DNA of 64,000 nucleotides from an uncultured Gammaproteobacteria bacterium (GTDB taxonomy: Bacteria > Pseudomonadota > Gammaproteobacteria > Eutrophobiales > Eutrophobiaceae). The stretch spans positions 62,001-126,000 of the forward strand of contig CALSRS010000001.1 in the NCBI GenBank assembly GCA_943788815.1, in the 5' to 3' direction. Of the stretch, positions 18,038 through 28,089 are shown one piece after another (the stretch's first letter is position 1; the number at the start of each line of letters is the position of its first letter). The notes beneath the pieces were generated by a model, which saw only the letters and a list, made by a program, of their open reading frames with translations, searched no databases and had not been told where the DNA came from. The position numbers and the translations under genes were made by a program.

Positions 18038-18307
18038 AGGGTAGGCGCGAAGGTTAAACAATCTACTAAATAAGTGCAAATCACTATTATAAGAGCCTGC
18101 CATAAATTTATTGTCAGTTATGATAGTTATCGGTAGTAAGCATAAATATGTGATATTTTCCCCAGACGCCCTCAATATTAGCATTATTGCCTTATACAAA
18201 TATAGTGAAGAATTTTGCAATAATTATGAATGGGCGATCACATTTTAGTGCTGTTTGGGATAAAATATTTCAACATAAATTGATATCAAATATACAAGTA
18301 ATTAAGC

Positions 18308-20531
18308 ATGAATGACGAACAAAATTTAAAACGAATTCTTATTTTCGATGATGATGCAGATCTAAGAAATCTTTTGCTCGTATATCTTGGCAAATTATTT
18401 ACTGGCGTTGAACTAGAAGAATATGACCCCCTAATACTTGGCGCGCCAGATGATTCGTTTGATTGGTCAAAATTTGATGTTTTGATTCTGGATTAATTTT
18501 TTATGTCTTCATGGTGTAACAGGATTGGATATACTGCATGCCAATCGCAAAAACCCTGATTTTCCTGCCACAATAATGTTGACAGGTGCTGGAAATGAAG
18601 AAGTTGCCGTGCGGGCATTAAAAGCAGGTGTGTATGATTATTTACGGAAACAATCACTGGATAAACAAGAATTAAAAGCGTCCATTCTTAAAGCATATTC
18701 CAATCATAATCAGGAAATAGAACGTAAAAAAGATGTCACCCAACAAGGCAAAGCATTTAATAAGTCCCTGTTTTATCAGCAACTTGAATTCCATAAGGAC
18801 ATACCTGGTTATAGAGACAGGGTACTGCTTTATCTTGAGCTTGATAACAATCAGGCAATTGTCGAACGAGAGGGAGTAATACTTCGCGACAATATCGTTA
18901 GGCATATTGCTAAACAAAGTTATGAAATTTTCAATTTTGGCGAATGCAACCCCAGTGTCACTCGTCTTGGCGATATCGCAATTGCATTACTTATAGATAT
19001 GCCTGACTCCAGAAAAACACTGGAATTCAATCTAAATGGCTTGCTAAATCATCTTAAAAAACATCCATTTAAATTTGATGGAAGGAGAATAGAATTTAAT
19101 ATCAATATTGGCGCAGTTGAACTGACTGGCGATGGTGAGTCAAAAGATATTGTTCTTGGCAGGGCAAAATCCTTAACACGCGAAGTGTCAGAAGCGATTG
19201 ATATATCTTATAAAATATATGATGCACACGCCCAAGAATTAATTTCGACACCTAGTGACGATACTCAAGGCAGACCTGATCTATCCGATGTGCCTGACAC
19301 GCCTGATGTGGCTAAAGCAGTTATTATACCAGAAGTGCCCGACAAATCTGATGAGGATATTGTAGCGCCAGAGCTTATAGTCAACACTCAAACATCGCCA
19401 TCGGCGCAAGCCCCGAAAATCTCCCAAACTGACTTGCAGGAAAAGACAATACCTGCAGATAAACCAGAATTGCAAACTAACGTGCCGTCATCACCACCTG
19501 CAAAACCTGTTGCTGCAAAGAAATTACAAACTAAACCATCTGTGACAAGCACGCATGCATCGCTTCAACCTGTAAAGCCCAGGAAAAGCCTTGATGAACT
19601 AAAAGCAGAACTTGAAAGGGCAAAAACAGATAGCATTACACAAAAAGCTGAAGATGCTACTATTGATGAAACGACTACTGCACCATCAAGCGCAACTGAA
19701 GTTACAAGCCTGGATATCTCCTCCCTGGATGATACAAGCAAAAATTTGTTTAAAGAATTTGAAGAAAAACGAATCATCCTGTCGTTCCAACCTGTAATTA
19801 CATTATTAAATGACGAAGTTGAAACTGATGATGAGATTCATTACGTTGGTTTACAACACGTCAATAATACAAATGAAAGGCCTGATGAATCATTACGTTC
19901 AAAAATTAATTCAAAAGAATTTCAAATGTATATCGATCGTTGGATATTACGAGAAATTATTGGCACATTATCAATTAAAAAGAATATAACTGACTCATTT
20001 ATTGTCAATATAAGTGATGCTTCCCTGGCTGATGCTAGTTTTTTCACCTGGTTTAGAACGATGTTGACAGGCTTAGATTCAAAAAATATCGGAAAATACA
20101 TATTGTTGGAAATTGATGCCAAAGATCTGGTGGTACTTGAAAAGCAGGCAAGTGCCCTCATTTCATATCTCAGGAAATCTCATCATTTCTCCTTCGTTCT
20201 GGGTACCGTGACAACAACAGAGGAGATTCTAAGCTATACAAATAAAATAAAATTTGACTTTCTTCGCTGCAATTCTATTCTTATCAAAGAGTTACAAGGT
20301 ATATCTGTAAGTGATGCAGAGGTTGCGGAAAACGATAATAATGCAACCCATTCCCAGCTTGATTTGCTAAAATCTAAAGGAACACGGTTAGTTGCTGATG
20401 ACATCATCGATTCGACAACTTTAACCGATGTGATCAGTCTCGGATCTGATTATGCCATGGGGGAATTCATAGGCGAACCGGTAACTCAGCTTGATGATGT
20501 TACTAATATAGAATCATTCGAAATCGTCTAA
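18308..20531 (+). pseudogene. FimX-like response regulator (REC, degenerate GGDEF, degenerate EAL), frameshifted
   Basis: Two frames together make one protein of about 740 residues. The first, ending at 18496, is the start of a receiver domain (ILIFDDDADLRN, phospho-acceptor Asp62 in DVLILD). Removing one A from TAAT at 18494-18497 restores Tyr and joins it in phase to LDILHANRKN, TIMLTGAG and AGVYDYLRK, the rest of the receiver. A degenerate GGDEF-like region (about 150-320), a Pro/Thr-rich linker (about 320-480) and a degenerate EAL domain (ILSFQPVITLL, GSDYAMGEFIGEP) follow; the EAL motif is YVGLQHV, so it is unlikely to be a phosphodiesterase. It resembles FimX-type c-di-GMP effectors. 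The frame break is a one-base insertion, real or an artefact; the downstream part could be expressed separately only from a weak TTG. Confidence 0.75.
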
Positions 20532-20557
20532 TTATTATGCATATGAAGAATATTTAA

Positions 20558-21172
20558 ATGGAATTGGAATCAAAAAAAATCGGAGTATATTTTCTCTGTT
20601 CTCCTGCTGTGATGCAAAATGCAGTTCAGCGACAAGGACAAACACTTAAAAGTGGTAACAAACCAAAACGATTAGGTGAGCTTTTACTTGAGGCAGGTAA
20701 TATTTCCCAGGACGAATTGGAAGTAGCTGTTCGAAAGCAACGTGTAGATAGATTGAGACTCAGCCCCGTATTTCACATGCTTTCAGATCCTGAACTGGCT
20801 GCAATCAGCAAGCGATTTGAAGAAGTATCAATAGAACCAAGCAAGCAATTTATTATTCAGGATGAGCCTGACCCCACCTTGTATATACTCGCCAGTGGTC
20901 GCGTAGAGGTATATCGAACCACATTGGATGGCCAACATATTCATATCGCTTTTGTGGAGCCGCCAGAACCGATTGGCGAAATGGGTTATTTCCAAGGCGG
21001 TATTAGAAATGCTTCAGTTAGAGCAGTTGGCAACGTTCAATTATTGCAAGCCAACTATTCTGATCTTACACATTATTTTGAATACGTACCTCGTGTAGCT
21101 CATGAGTTCATGAAAATAGTTGAGCACAGAAAATATGAAACAGAACAAATTTTTCAAAATAAACCTCAATAA
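20558..21172 (+). CDS. Cyclic-nucleotide-binding domain protein with a GspE-N/MshEN-like N-terminus
   Basis: A 204-residue protein. Residues about 37-60 (KRLGELLLEAGNISQDELEV) resemble the RLGxxLxxxG motif of GspE N-terminal/MshEN domains, some of which bind c-di-GMP. Residues about 70-190 form a CRP-like cyclic-nucleotide-binding domain (FIIQDEPDPTLYILASGRVEVY; the phosphate cassette reads IGEMGYF...IRNASVRA, keeping Glu and Arg). No DNA-binding helix-turn-helix follows. It starts 26 bases after the FimX-like gene and is probably co-transcribed. Ligand and target are unknown; only one MshEN-like half motif is seen, so c-di-GMP binding is a guess. Confidence 0.75.
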   Translation: MELESKKIGVYFLCSPAVMQNAVQRQGQTLKSGNKPKRLGELLLEAGNISQDELEVAVRKQRVDRLRLSPVFHMLSDPELAAISKRFEEVSIEPSKQFIIQDEPDPTLYILASGRVEVYRTTLDGQHIHIAFVEPPEPIGEMGYFQGGIRNASVRAVGNVQLLQANYSDLTHYFEYVPRVAHEFMKIVEHRKYETEQIFQNKPQ

Positions 21173-21255
21173 CATTTCATCTCTGTAATTCTGATATTTA
21201 TTTAGAATGCCAGGTATGATGCTACCTATACCTGTATTACAAGCTTGGAAATATA

Positions 21256-22476
21256 ATGCCTGCCGAACAATTAAAAATCAATAATTCTAATGGCGAGCTA
21301 TTGTCTGCCGCTTTAGATCTACCATCTAATCCACCAAAATTTTATGCTTTATTTGCACACTGTTTTACTTGTTCCAAGAATACTTTAGCAGCCACCTACA
21401 TTAGCAAGAAGCTAGTTGAGAAAGACATTGCCGTTTTGAGGTTTGATTTTACTGGCTTAGGCAATAGTGCCGGAGATTTTGCTGACACTAATTTTTCATC
21501 AAATCTAGAAGATATAATATTAATATCAAAATACCTACAAACAAACTATCAAGGGCCAGCATTACTTATTGGTCATAGCTTGGGAGGAGCTGCTGTTTTA
21601 TCTGCAGCTCAAAGTTTGGATTCAGTAAAGGCAGTAGTCACCATTGGGTCTCCAGCTACTGCCGATCATGTTCAACATCTATTTTCTGAAGCTGAAGGCA
21701 ATATATTAAATAATTCTGAGGCACTTGTTGATATTGGAGGCAGGAAATTCAAGATTAAAAAGCAGTTTATTGAAGATATATCCCGTCACAATACGACTGA
21801 GCACTTGGCCCAGCTGAACAAAGCATTACTCATATTTCATTCGCCAGCAGATAACATCGTATCTATAGATGAGGCAGCTAAAATCTACCAGGCCTCCAAA
21901 CATCCAAAAAGTTTTGTTTCCCTTGAAAACGCCGACCACCTCTTATCCAACAAAATGGACGCAATTTATGTCGCAGAAATAATTTCAAGCTGGGCTTCAC
22001 GCTATCTATACAGTGAGCAGGATATTGTTAAACCACGAGCAGAAATTCAAGCAGGCACTGTCGTTATTAATGAAGAAAATCAGCGGTTCACCAGAACAAT
22101 ATACACCAATGACCATAAACTTATCGCAGATGAGCCGGTTTCTGCTGGAGGCGATAATCTGGGACCTGATCCATATGAATTTTTACTTACGGCATTGGGC
22201 AGTTGCACATCAATGACAATCAGAATGTATGCAAATAAAAAAAACATCCCATTGAAAAATATTGAAATATCATTATCACATAAACGAATCCATGCGGAAG
22301 ATTGCGATGATTGCGAAAAACATGAAGGTATCGTTGATCTTATAGATAAACATATATGCCTTACTGGTGAGTTATCAGAGCAACAGCGCCAGAAATTAAT
22401 GGAAATTGCCAGCAAGTGCCCTGTACATAAAACGCTATTAAATGAAATTGTTATACATTCATATTTACAGGAATAG
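21256..22476 (+). CDS. Bifunctional alpha/beta hydrolase - OsmC-like fusion
   Basis: A 406-residue protein of two fused domains. The first (about 1-250) is an alpha/beta hydrolase with the nucleophile elbow GHSLGG, an acid in HSPADNIVS and a histidine in NADHLLS. The second (about 265-405) is an OsmC/Ohr-type domain with the two redox cysteines in LGSCTSMT and KCPVHKTL. OsmC domains reduce organic hydroperoxides with thiols; the hydrolase part may release the substrate from an ester, which is an inference. This fusion is widespread in bacteria. sfsA starts 10 bases downstream. Confidence 0.9.
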   Translation: MPAEQLKINNSNGELLSAALDLPSNPPKFYALFAHCFTCSKNTLAATYISKKLVEKDIAVLRFDFTGLGNSAGDFADTNFSSNLEDIILISKYLQTNYQGPALLIGHSLGGAAVLSAAQSLDSVKAVVTIGSPATADHVQHLFSEAEGNILNNSEALVDIGGRKFKIKKQFIEDISRHNTTEHLAQLNKALLIFHSPADNIVSIDEAAKIYQASKHPKSFVSLENADHLLSNKMDAIYVAEIISSWASRYLYSEQDIVKPRAEIQAGTVVINEENQRFTRTIYTNDHKLIADEPVSAGGDNLGPDPYEFLLTALGSCTSMTIRMYANKKNIPLKNIEISLSHKRIHAEDCDDCEKHEGIVDLIDKHICLTGELSEQQRQKLMEIASKCPVHKTLLNEIVIHSYLQE

Positions 22477-22486
22477 CTCCTAATTC

Positions 22487-23191
22487 ATGGAATTTCAAAC
22501 ACCTCTGATAGAGGGCGTGCTTATAAAACGCTATAAACGTTTTCTGGCGGATATTCAGCTAAGTAATAATGATATAGTTACTGCACATACATCAAATACT
22601 GGGGCCATGTTAGGTTGCAGTAGACCTGGATTAAAAACCTGGTTAAAAGATACTAAAAACCCTAAAAGGAAATACCCTTACAGTTGGGAGTTAGTACAAA
22701 CAGAATCGGGAACTACTGTTGGAATCAATACATTATTAGCTAACAAACTGGTATTAGAAGGCATGCGGCGCGGTATTATATCTGACACCAATAAATACAC
22801 CAGAATTCGAAGTGAAGTAAGGTATATTGATAAAAGCAGTAGAATTGATTTTCTGCTACAGTCTCCAGAACTTCCAGATTGTTTCCTGGAGGTCAAGAAT
22901 GTCACCCTGGTAAAAGATAATGCAGCCTATTTCCCTGATGCAGTAAGTCTGCGGGGGCTTAAACACCTCAGAGTGCTGATTGATAATGTGAAAAATGGCA
23001 ATAGAAGTATCATGCTTTATTGTATACAAAGAAACGATGCAAAGACATTCTCCCCTGCCCGGCATATACATCCTGAATACGCTAATTTATTAGGTGAGGC
23101 AGTTGATTCTGGAGTTGAAGCTTTAGCCTATCAATGTAATATCTCGCCAACAAATATTGACATCACAACTTCAGTGCCCATTGCGCTATAA
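22487..23191 (+). CDS. sfsA: Sugar fermentation stimulation protein A
   Basis: A 234-residue protein matching SfsA throughout: the N-terminal GVLIKRYKRFLADIQL, the TAHTSNTGAMLGCSRPG motif, DFLL...CFLEVKNVTLV with the nuclease-like D-E-K pattern, and a C-terminal ARHIHPEYANLL. The family fold combines an OB-like N-terminal domain with a PD-(D/E)XK nuclease-like domain and is thought to bind nucleic acid. The name comes from an old E. coli maltose phenotype and does not describe its activity. Confidence 0.95.
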   Translation: MEFQTPLIEGVLIKRYKRFLADIQLSNNDIVTAHTSNTGAMLGCSRPGLKTWLKDTKNPKRKYPYSWELVQTESGTTVGINTLLANKLVLEGMRRGIISDTNKYTRIRSEVRYIDKSSRIDFLLQSPELPDCFLEVKNVTLVKDNAAYFPDAVSLRGLKHLRVLIDNVKNGNRSIMLYCIQRNDAKTFSPARHIHPEYANLLGEAVDSGVEALAYQCNISPTNIDITTSVPIAL

Positions 23192-23252
23192 ATTCTCTTG
23201 GAATATTGCGCAACTTTAAAATATAAAATTCACCAAAAAGGTTGTAAATATT

Positions 23253-23777
23253 ATGAATCTAAAAGTAAATGAAGAAGTAACTATCATTCAGTCAGTTGCC
23301 ATTTTAATTGATGGTAATAATATGGAAAGAAGCATACATGAAGAAACTAATGATCAATATTCGATGCTAAATTTTGATGCATTAATTCCGGAACTATTGG
23401 GCAATCGTGGTTTAAACAGATTGATTTATTTCAGAGAAGGCACAAACATATCTTCAAAACTGACAGAAAGATTACATCAGAATTATCATGGTTCAGTTAG
23501 ACCATGCCATAAAAGTGCAGATATACCATTAACCATCACTGCCTCACAGCTTGCCAGCAAAGTAGACACCATAATTATTATGTCTGGAGATTCTGACTTC
23601 GTGGAATTGGTTCGTCATTTGAAAGGTGAAGGAGTTCGTGTGGAAATTGCATCAATCCCAAGGACTACTGCTCATGTACTAGTTGAAGAGGCAGATTATG
23701 CCCACGAAATCACTAAAGAGTTCTGGTTTAGCCTCCCTCAAGCAAAACCAAAGAAACGAAAGACTGCAAAGCGATAA
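23253..23777 (+). CDS. NYN (PIN-like) domain nuclease
   Basis: A 174-residue protein of the NYN/DUF88 (LabA-like) family. The acidic active-site residues are in VAILIDGNNMERS (Asp, Asn), the central RPCHKSADI and IIIMSGDSDFVELVRHLKGEGVRVEIA, which contains the hallmark SGDSDF. The C-terminus is lysine-rich (KPKKRKTAKR). NYN proteins are RNases or RNA-processing factors; the substrate is unknown. greB follows 34 bases downstream. Confidence 0.88.
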   Translation: MNLKVNEEVTIIQSVAILIDGNNMERSIHEETNDQYSMLNFDALIPELLGNRGLNRLIYFREGTNISSKLTERLHQNYHGSVRPCHKSADIPLTITASQLASKVDTIIIMSGDSDFVELVRHLKGEGVRVEIASIPRTTAHVLVEEADYAHEITKEFWFSLPQAKPKKRKTAKR

Positions 23778-23811
23778 TTAACATCAGATTTTAAGCGATT
23801 CCTCATAATTG

Positions 23812-24279
23812 ATGGCATCACCATACATTACACCTGAAGGCTTTGAGAAATTAAAAACAGATTACAAAAATATCTGGGATAAGCGTCGCATTGTTGTTAA
23901 TGCACTATCTGATGCAGCTGCAGAAGGAGATCGTTCAGAAAATGCTGAGTACATTTATAGGAAAAAAGAATTAAGGCACATAGATTCAAAAATTAGATAC
24001 CTGCAGAACAGACTCCATGAATTGCGTATAGTTGATAATATAAAAGATACAGAGCACATCTATTTCGGCGCATGGGTAACCTTGGAAGACTTATCAGCTA
24101 ATAATATACTTCGAAAGCGAATTGTCGGATATGACGAATTAGACTTTCACGAAGACTACATCAGCATAGATTCACCTCTGGCACGTTCATTACTAAATAA
24201 ATCAATCCAAGAAGTTATTGAATACACAATAAAAAATAGCCAAATTACTTATAAAATAATTAATATTACATACCCATAA
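23812..24279 (+). CDS. greB: Transcription elongation factor GreB
   Basis: A 155-residue factor with the N-terminal coiled coil (YITPEGFEKLKTDY, SDAAAEGDRSENAEYIYRKKEL), whose tip carries the acidic residues that help RNA polymerase cleave backtracked RNA, and a C-terminal FKBP-like domain (ISIDSPLARSLLNKS). RKKELRHIDSKIRYL is typical of GreB rather than GreA. The ATG at 23812 was chosen over an adjacent TTG at 23809. Confidence 0.92.
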   Translation: MASPYITPEGFEKLKTDYKNIWDKRRIVVNALSDAAAEGDRSENAEYIYRKKELRHIDSKIRYLQNRLHELRIVDNIKDTEHIYFGAWVTLEDLSANNILRKRIVGYDELDFHEDYISIDSPLARSLLNKSIQEVIEYTIKNSQITYKIINITYP

Positions 24280-24468
24280 TATAAAAGCTTTTCATGCTCC
24301 TGATATCAATAATATCAATTTAATCGAATTCTTATTCCTACTCAGTTATACTGGATTTCAGCATTAGGAAGGTAAGTTAACAGTTCAGTGTTTTTTTATT
24401 GCTTTCTGTAATTGACCTTCATGAAGTGCAGCATATTATTTTTTATTTTTTGACGAGGTTAATTGCAT

Positions 24469-24675
24469 ATGAGTAGCGGAACAGTTAAGTGGTTTAACGA
24501 ATCAAAAGGTTATGGATTTATAACGCCATCTGATGGCAGTCCAGATATATTTGTACATTACTCAGTAATTCAGGGTGATGGATTCAAGACCTTAAAGGAA
24601 GGCCAGAGTGTTGAGTTTGAAGCTCAGGACGGTCCAAAAGGACTCCAAGCAACTAAAGTGACAATGTCTGACTAA
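24469..24675 (+). CDS. Cold-shock domain protein (Csp family)
   Basis: A 68-residue single cold-shock domain with RNP1 KGYGFI and RNP2 DIFVHYS, binding single-stranded RNA and DNA. The start at 24469 gives the family N-terminus [16 protein letters not shown], with GAGG 10 bases upstream. The 190-base region before it, without another gene, is long enough for a structured 5' leader of the kind csp mRNAs use, but no known element was identified. A strong terminator follows. Confidence 0.95.
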   Translation: MSSGTVKWFNESKGYGFITPSDGSPDIFVHYSVIQGDGFKTLKEGQSVEFEAQDGPKGLQATKVTMSD

Positions 24676-25955
24676 TAGATTTTATCGTTCAATCCTCCTG
24701 ACTCACTCAGGAGGATTTTTTTAATTTCTATCCTTAACTTTACTAGCAACTGCTTTGCGTTGTTAATCTCATCATTTGACATCAATATTTCAAGTGCTTT
24801 ACATGCCTTTACTGCGGATTTATGATTGTTTTCGCCTGCAATTTTAAACCAGGCATATGCAAGAGACAGATCTTTTTCAACTCCTATGCCATCCTTATAA
24901 GACAAGCCTAACTTAAACTGGGCAGGTTGATGTCCAAGAAAAGCTGATTTATAAAACCAATGGTAGCTCTGCTCGCAGTCTTTCTCTTCACAACTATCAT
25001 CCATGAATATTTTCCCAAGCTGATATTGTGCAGGCGGATAATTTAATTCTGCTGCCTCAAGAAAATAATCAATAGAGTCGTGAATAGCACCTTTTTCATT
25101 AATATTAACAAGATATATTTTGCCAAGTTGATAACTTGCCTTTGCATATGGTTTTGCGCTGGCTTTTAATAAATAACTCACAGCAAGAGTCATATTCTGC
25201 CCAATACCATTACCATTCATATACAATAATCCAAGATTGTATTGCGCTCGATAATATCCATGGTCGGCTGCTTGCTCATACCATTTTACTGCTTCAGCAT
25301 AGTCCTTAGGCACGCCTTTGCCATGCTCATACATTCTTCCCAAATTGAATTGAGCTTTTGTATAATTTCTATCGGCTGCTTTTCTATACCATTCCGCTGC
25401 CTGTATTAAATCAATTTCATGACCGACGCCATTTTCATACATAAGACCAATATTCAATTGTGCTTTAAGATGCCCATCTATTGCTGCATCTAAATAAAAT
25501 TTAAATGCAGTAACATGGTCAATAATCCCAGATAATCCATTTTCGTATATATACCCCAGATTAAACTTGGAACTGACATGATCTAGTTTGGCAGCTTTTT
25601 CATAGCACTGAATGGCTTTGTGAATATCTTTATTAACTCCTAAGCCCTGCTGAAAACTCCACCCCATTTCGGCAATAGCGTTTGCACTATTTCTGCCCGC
25701 AGCTAACCTCAACCAATACATTGCTTTGTCATAGTTCTTCTCAATACCGTCACCATTCAAATATTTTGAACCTATACTTGCTTGTGCGGGGACAGAACCT
25801 TGATTTGCGGCTTCCAGATACCATTGGGCTGCTAGCCCCATGTCTTTGGCTATTCCATAACCATTCTCATACATATCTGCGAGTGTGAGCTGAGCAGAAA
25901 CATCACCTGTTTCTGCTTTGCCAATAAGGAATGTAACTTCTGTAGATTCAACCAT
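24672..25955 (-). CDS. Sel1-like repeat protein
   Basis: A 427-residue protein built from about ten Sel1-like repeats of about 36 residues (repeating pattern A-x2-LG-x-MYE-x-G-x-GV-x-KD-x2-A-x-KWY-x-A-A). Such solenoids act as protein-protein adaptors, often in signalling or envelope processes. No signal peptide or membrane segment is seen at the N-terminus ([18 protein letters not shown]), so it is probably cytoplasmic. It overlaps the convergent cold-shock gene by four bases, and its last codons also encode that gene's terminator. Partners are unknown. Confidence 0.92.
   Translation of the reverse strand: MVESTEVTFLIGKAETGDVSAQLTLADMYENGYGIAKDMGLAAQWYLEAANQGSVPAQASIGSKYLNGDGIEKNYDKAMYWLRLAAGRNSANAIAEMGWSFQQGLGVNKDIHKAIQCYEKAAKLDHVSSKFNLGYIYENGLSGIIDHVTAFKFYLDAAIDGHLKAQLNIGLMYENGVGHEIDLIQAAEWYRKAADRNYTKAQFNLGRMYEHGKGVPKDYAEAVKWYEQAADHGYYRAQYNLGLLYMNGNGIGQNMTLAVSYLLKASAKPYAKASYQLGKIYLVNINEKGAIHDSIDYFLEAAELNYPPAQYQLGKIFMDDSCEEKDCEQSYHWFYKSAFLGHQPAQFKLGLSYKDGIGVEKDLSLAYAWFKIAGENNHKSAVKACKALEILMSNDEINNAKQLLVKLRIEIKKILLSESGGLNDKIY
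24691..24722 (+). terminator. Rho-independent terminator after the cold-shock gene
   Basis: A perfect 11-bp stem AATCCTCCTGA/TCAGGAGGATT (24691-24701 with 24707-24717), loop CTCAC, followed by a T run. It lies inside the last codons of the convergent Sel1-repeat gene. Confidence 0.9.
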
Positions 25956-26023
25956 GGTGTAAGAACAAATTATAGTCTGAACGACTATAAAGATTTAGCT
26001 CAGATCCTGCAATCAGAGGGTAT

Positions 26024-26554
26024 TCAAGATTTAACGCTATTCCTTGCTTTTTCCAGGTAATCTCTTCCTTTGGCAGTCTTTGCCATAGTGCTGGTATCAA
26101 ATTCCCAGAACATGGCCAATTCGCCGTTTACAGCTGTCCTGGCTTCTTCTTTAAGCCGGCTATAATACCCATCAACGATTTTATGGGTTGAACACAATTT
26201 CTCGATATCCTTGAGGTCTTGATTTGAGACAGGGTTTAATGCAGCAAGGCTATTTTTCAGTTCACCCAGTTTAATGTCAACGCTTCTAAAACCTGATGAT
26301 TTTGTTACTCCGATTAGTGAAAGCACAGTACCAAGAACAGGGGAAAATGTGACTGCACCACCAGCATAGTAGTAGTCTCCTGTTGTCCAAAAAACAACTG
26401 AGCCAGCCACAAGGCTTGTCAGTGTGATTAATATGAAAGTGATTAAGGTATCTCTAGCAGTAAGATGTTTTATTTCTGCAGATATGGATTTAATTTCCAG
26501 GTCTATGACTTCCTGGCTTGGTGGCTTGCTATCAATATTGAAATTCACAGGCAC
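26024..26554 (-). CDS. Membrane protein of unknown function
   Basis: A 176-residue protein with a polar N-terminus, two hydrophobic segments close together (TLITFILITLTSLVAGSVVFW, then GGAVTFSPVLGTVLSLIGV) and a charged, helical C-terminal half (KLGELKNSLAAL, YYSRLKEEARTAV) likely to lie in the cytoplasm. No family was recognised. It lies 68 bases upstream of the Sel1-repeat gene on the same strand and could be its partner. About 230 AT-rich bases without a gene lie upstream. Confidence 0.6.
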   Translation of the reverse strand: MPVNFNIDSKPPSQEVIDLEIKSISAEIKHLTARDTLITFILITLTSLVAGSVVFWTTGDYYYAGGAVTFSPVLGTVLSLIGVTKSSGFRSVDIKLGELKNSLAALNPVSNQDLKDIEKLCSTHKIVDGYYSRLKEEARTAVNGELAMFWEFDTSTMAKTAKGRDYLEKARNSVKS

Positions 26555-26783
26555 CCCTCTATAGAATTTAACCCCTCAACTATAAAGTTTAGGTGTAAAT
26601 TAACAACTTATATTTGATAATTAACAATAAAATTGTGACAGGGTTTGTATTAAATATTAATTACAGACATTATTTGTTTATTTTACTCTTTATTTTACTT
26701 AATTCTGGTATGCATACGGAATAAATTTTTAACTTCAGAAGTTTTATCGCAAATAAAAGAAATTTCAAAGAGAATTATAAGAA

Positions 26784-27407
26784 TTAAGTTGAACTTCGAG
26801 ACCTAAAATACCGATGAACATCATCAGGCATGTCAAGATCCCATTTTTGCTCTAGTTCAAATGATTTTAAATCATTTGAACTGATATGATTGCGTGTGTC
26901 ATCTAATACACTATCGCAGCCCCAATTTATATTCTCAAACACTTCGGGATGTGGCTCATGCATGCCAATCAGATAATAGCCTCCATCCTCGGCCGGTCCA
27001 ATCACGATATCGAATTCATTTTTCAACTTCTCATTTGCAATATTTATATCCTGAGAGTTCAGTTCGGGGCAGTCGCAGCCGACGATGATTGCATGTGAAT
27101 ATTGATTTAATATCTCTACAAATGCATTGTTCATTCTTTCTCCAAGATTACTGCCTCTTTGTAATACCAGGTCTATTTCATATTGCCGAGAACAAAATTG
27201 GAGATATGGGTTTTCTAGATCTGGAGTGCAATATATATAAATATGATCTATTTCAGACTGTTTGACGCTTTCAATCGTTTTTTTAAGAATGTCTTTATAG
27301 AGATGCAGTGCACCTTCTGTCCCCCACTCGGGAATCAATCGAGTTTTGACATGGCCTTCGACCGGGTTTTTGGTGAATATAATGATGGCACTATTTTCTT
27401 TATTCAT
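26784..27407 (-). CDS. TIGR04282-type glycosyltransferase (DUF2064)
   Basis: A 207-residue nucleotide-diphospho-sugar transferase-like protein. It begins IIIFTKNPVEGHVKTRLIP, the DUF2064/TIGR04282 signature, has GSNLGERMNNAF and the metal-binding VGCDCPEL, and ends with GPAEDGGYYLIGM and WDLDMPDDVHRY. The family is called rSAM/selenodomain-associated transferase 1 because it co-occurs with the radical SAM gene found two positions upstream. The start at 27407 gives an 8-base overlap with the preceding gene; an in-frame start 33 bases earlier is less likely. The sugar acceptor is unknown. Confidence 0.85.
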   Translation of the reverse strand: MNKENSAIIIFTKNPVEGHVKTRLIPEWGTEGALHLYKDILKKTIESVKQSEIDHIYIYCTPDLENPYLQFCSRQYEIDLVLQRGSNLGERMNNAFVEILNQYSHAIIVGCDCPELNSQDINIANEKLKNEFDIVIGPAEDGGYYLIGMHEPHPEVFENINWGCDSVLDDTRNHISSNDLKSFELEQKWDLDMPDDVHRYFRSRSST

Positions 27408-28068
27408 ATTGTTTTGCCAGTTCATCTGGCGATATGCCAAATGCGTATTTAAGTCGTAACATCCACATTAATAATATTGTCTTCAAAATGCCATTTTCTT
27501 CCCACCTGCGACTGGATGTCACCACATATCTTGGTATACACACAGGGGAACTAATTCTCTTCAACCTTTTGCTTAATGCAATGTCTTCCATCAAAGGAAT
27601 ATTAGGGTATCCACCTACCGTCTGAAATAGCTCTCTTGTCATAAATATTGCCTGATCACCTGTTGCAACTCCTGTAAATCTGGAGCGAGTATTGATCATC
27701 CATTCTATTAGCCTGAATATAGTCGATTCTCCTGACAGGCGTATATCAAACCGGCCCCAATAAGATTTTTTTCCTATCTTCATGAAAATGTCTTCTATAT
27801 TAGCTGGCAACGTGGTGTCTGAATGCAGAAAGATTAATATTGCTCCTGTTGCCAACCTTGCGCCAGTATTCATTTGCCTTGCCCTTCCAGGTTCACAAGT
27901 AATTAAACGGTCTACCTTTGATTTGGCAATAAAACACGTAGCATCTTTGCTGCCACCATCTACAATAATGATTTCATGGCCTGTTTTTCTTAAGTTTTGG
28001 AGTGAATCAAGAGTCTGAGATATGTTGTCTGCTTCATTTAATGCAGGAATGATAATAGATAACTTCAT
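27400..28068 (-). CDS. TIGR04283-type family 2 glycosyltransferase
   Basis: A 222-residue GT-A glycosyltransferase. The N-terminus is MKLSIIIPALNEADNI, followed by EIIIVDGGSKDATC, FLHSDTTLP as the metal-binding acidic motif, and GVATGDQAIFM. It fits the rSAM/selenodomain-associated transferase 2 family. It lies between the radical SAM gene (21-base gap) and the TIGR04282 gene (8-base overlap), which supports one operon acting on a common nucleoside- or sugar-linked product. Confidence 0.85.
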   Translation of the reverse strand: MKLSIIIPALNEADNISQTLDSLQNLRKTGHEIIIVDGGSKDATCFIAKSKVDRLITCEPGRARQMNTGARLATGAILIFLHSDTTLPANIEDIFMKIGKKSYWGRFDIRLSGESTIFRLIEWMINTRSRFTGVATGDQAIFMTRELFQTVGGYPNIPLMEDIALSKRLKRISSPVCIPRYVVTSSRRWEENGILKTILLMWMLRLKYAFGISPDELAKQYE

Positions 28069-28089
28069 TATTTATTCATAAATTCAATC

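Noticed and set aside
17860-18220. Frames on both strands over tRNA-Ser(GGA)
   Set aside because: They cover the tRNA; no independent evidence.
22080-22415. 111-codon minus-strand frame inside the hydrolase-OsmC gene
   Set aside because: Antisense to a clear OsmC domain.
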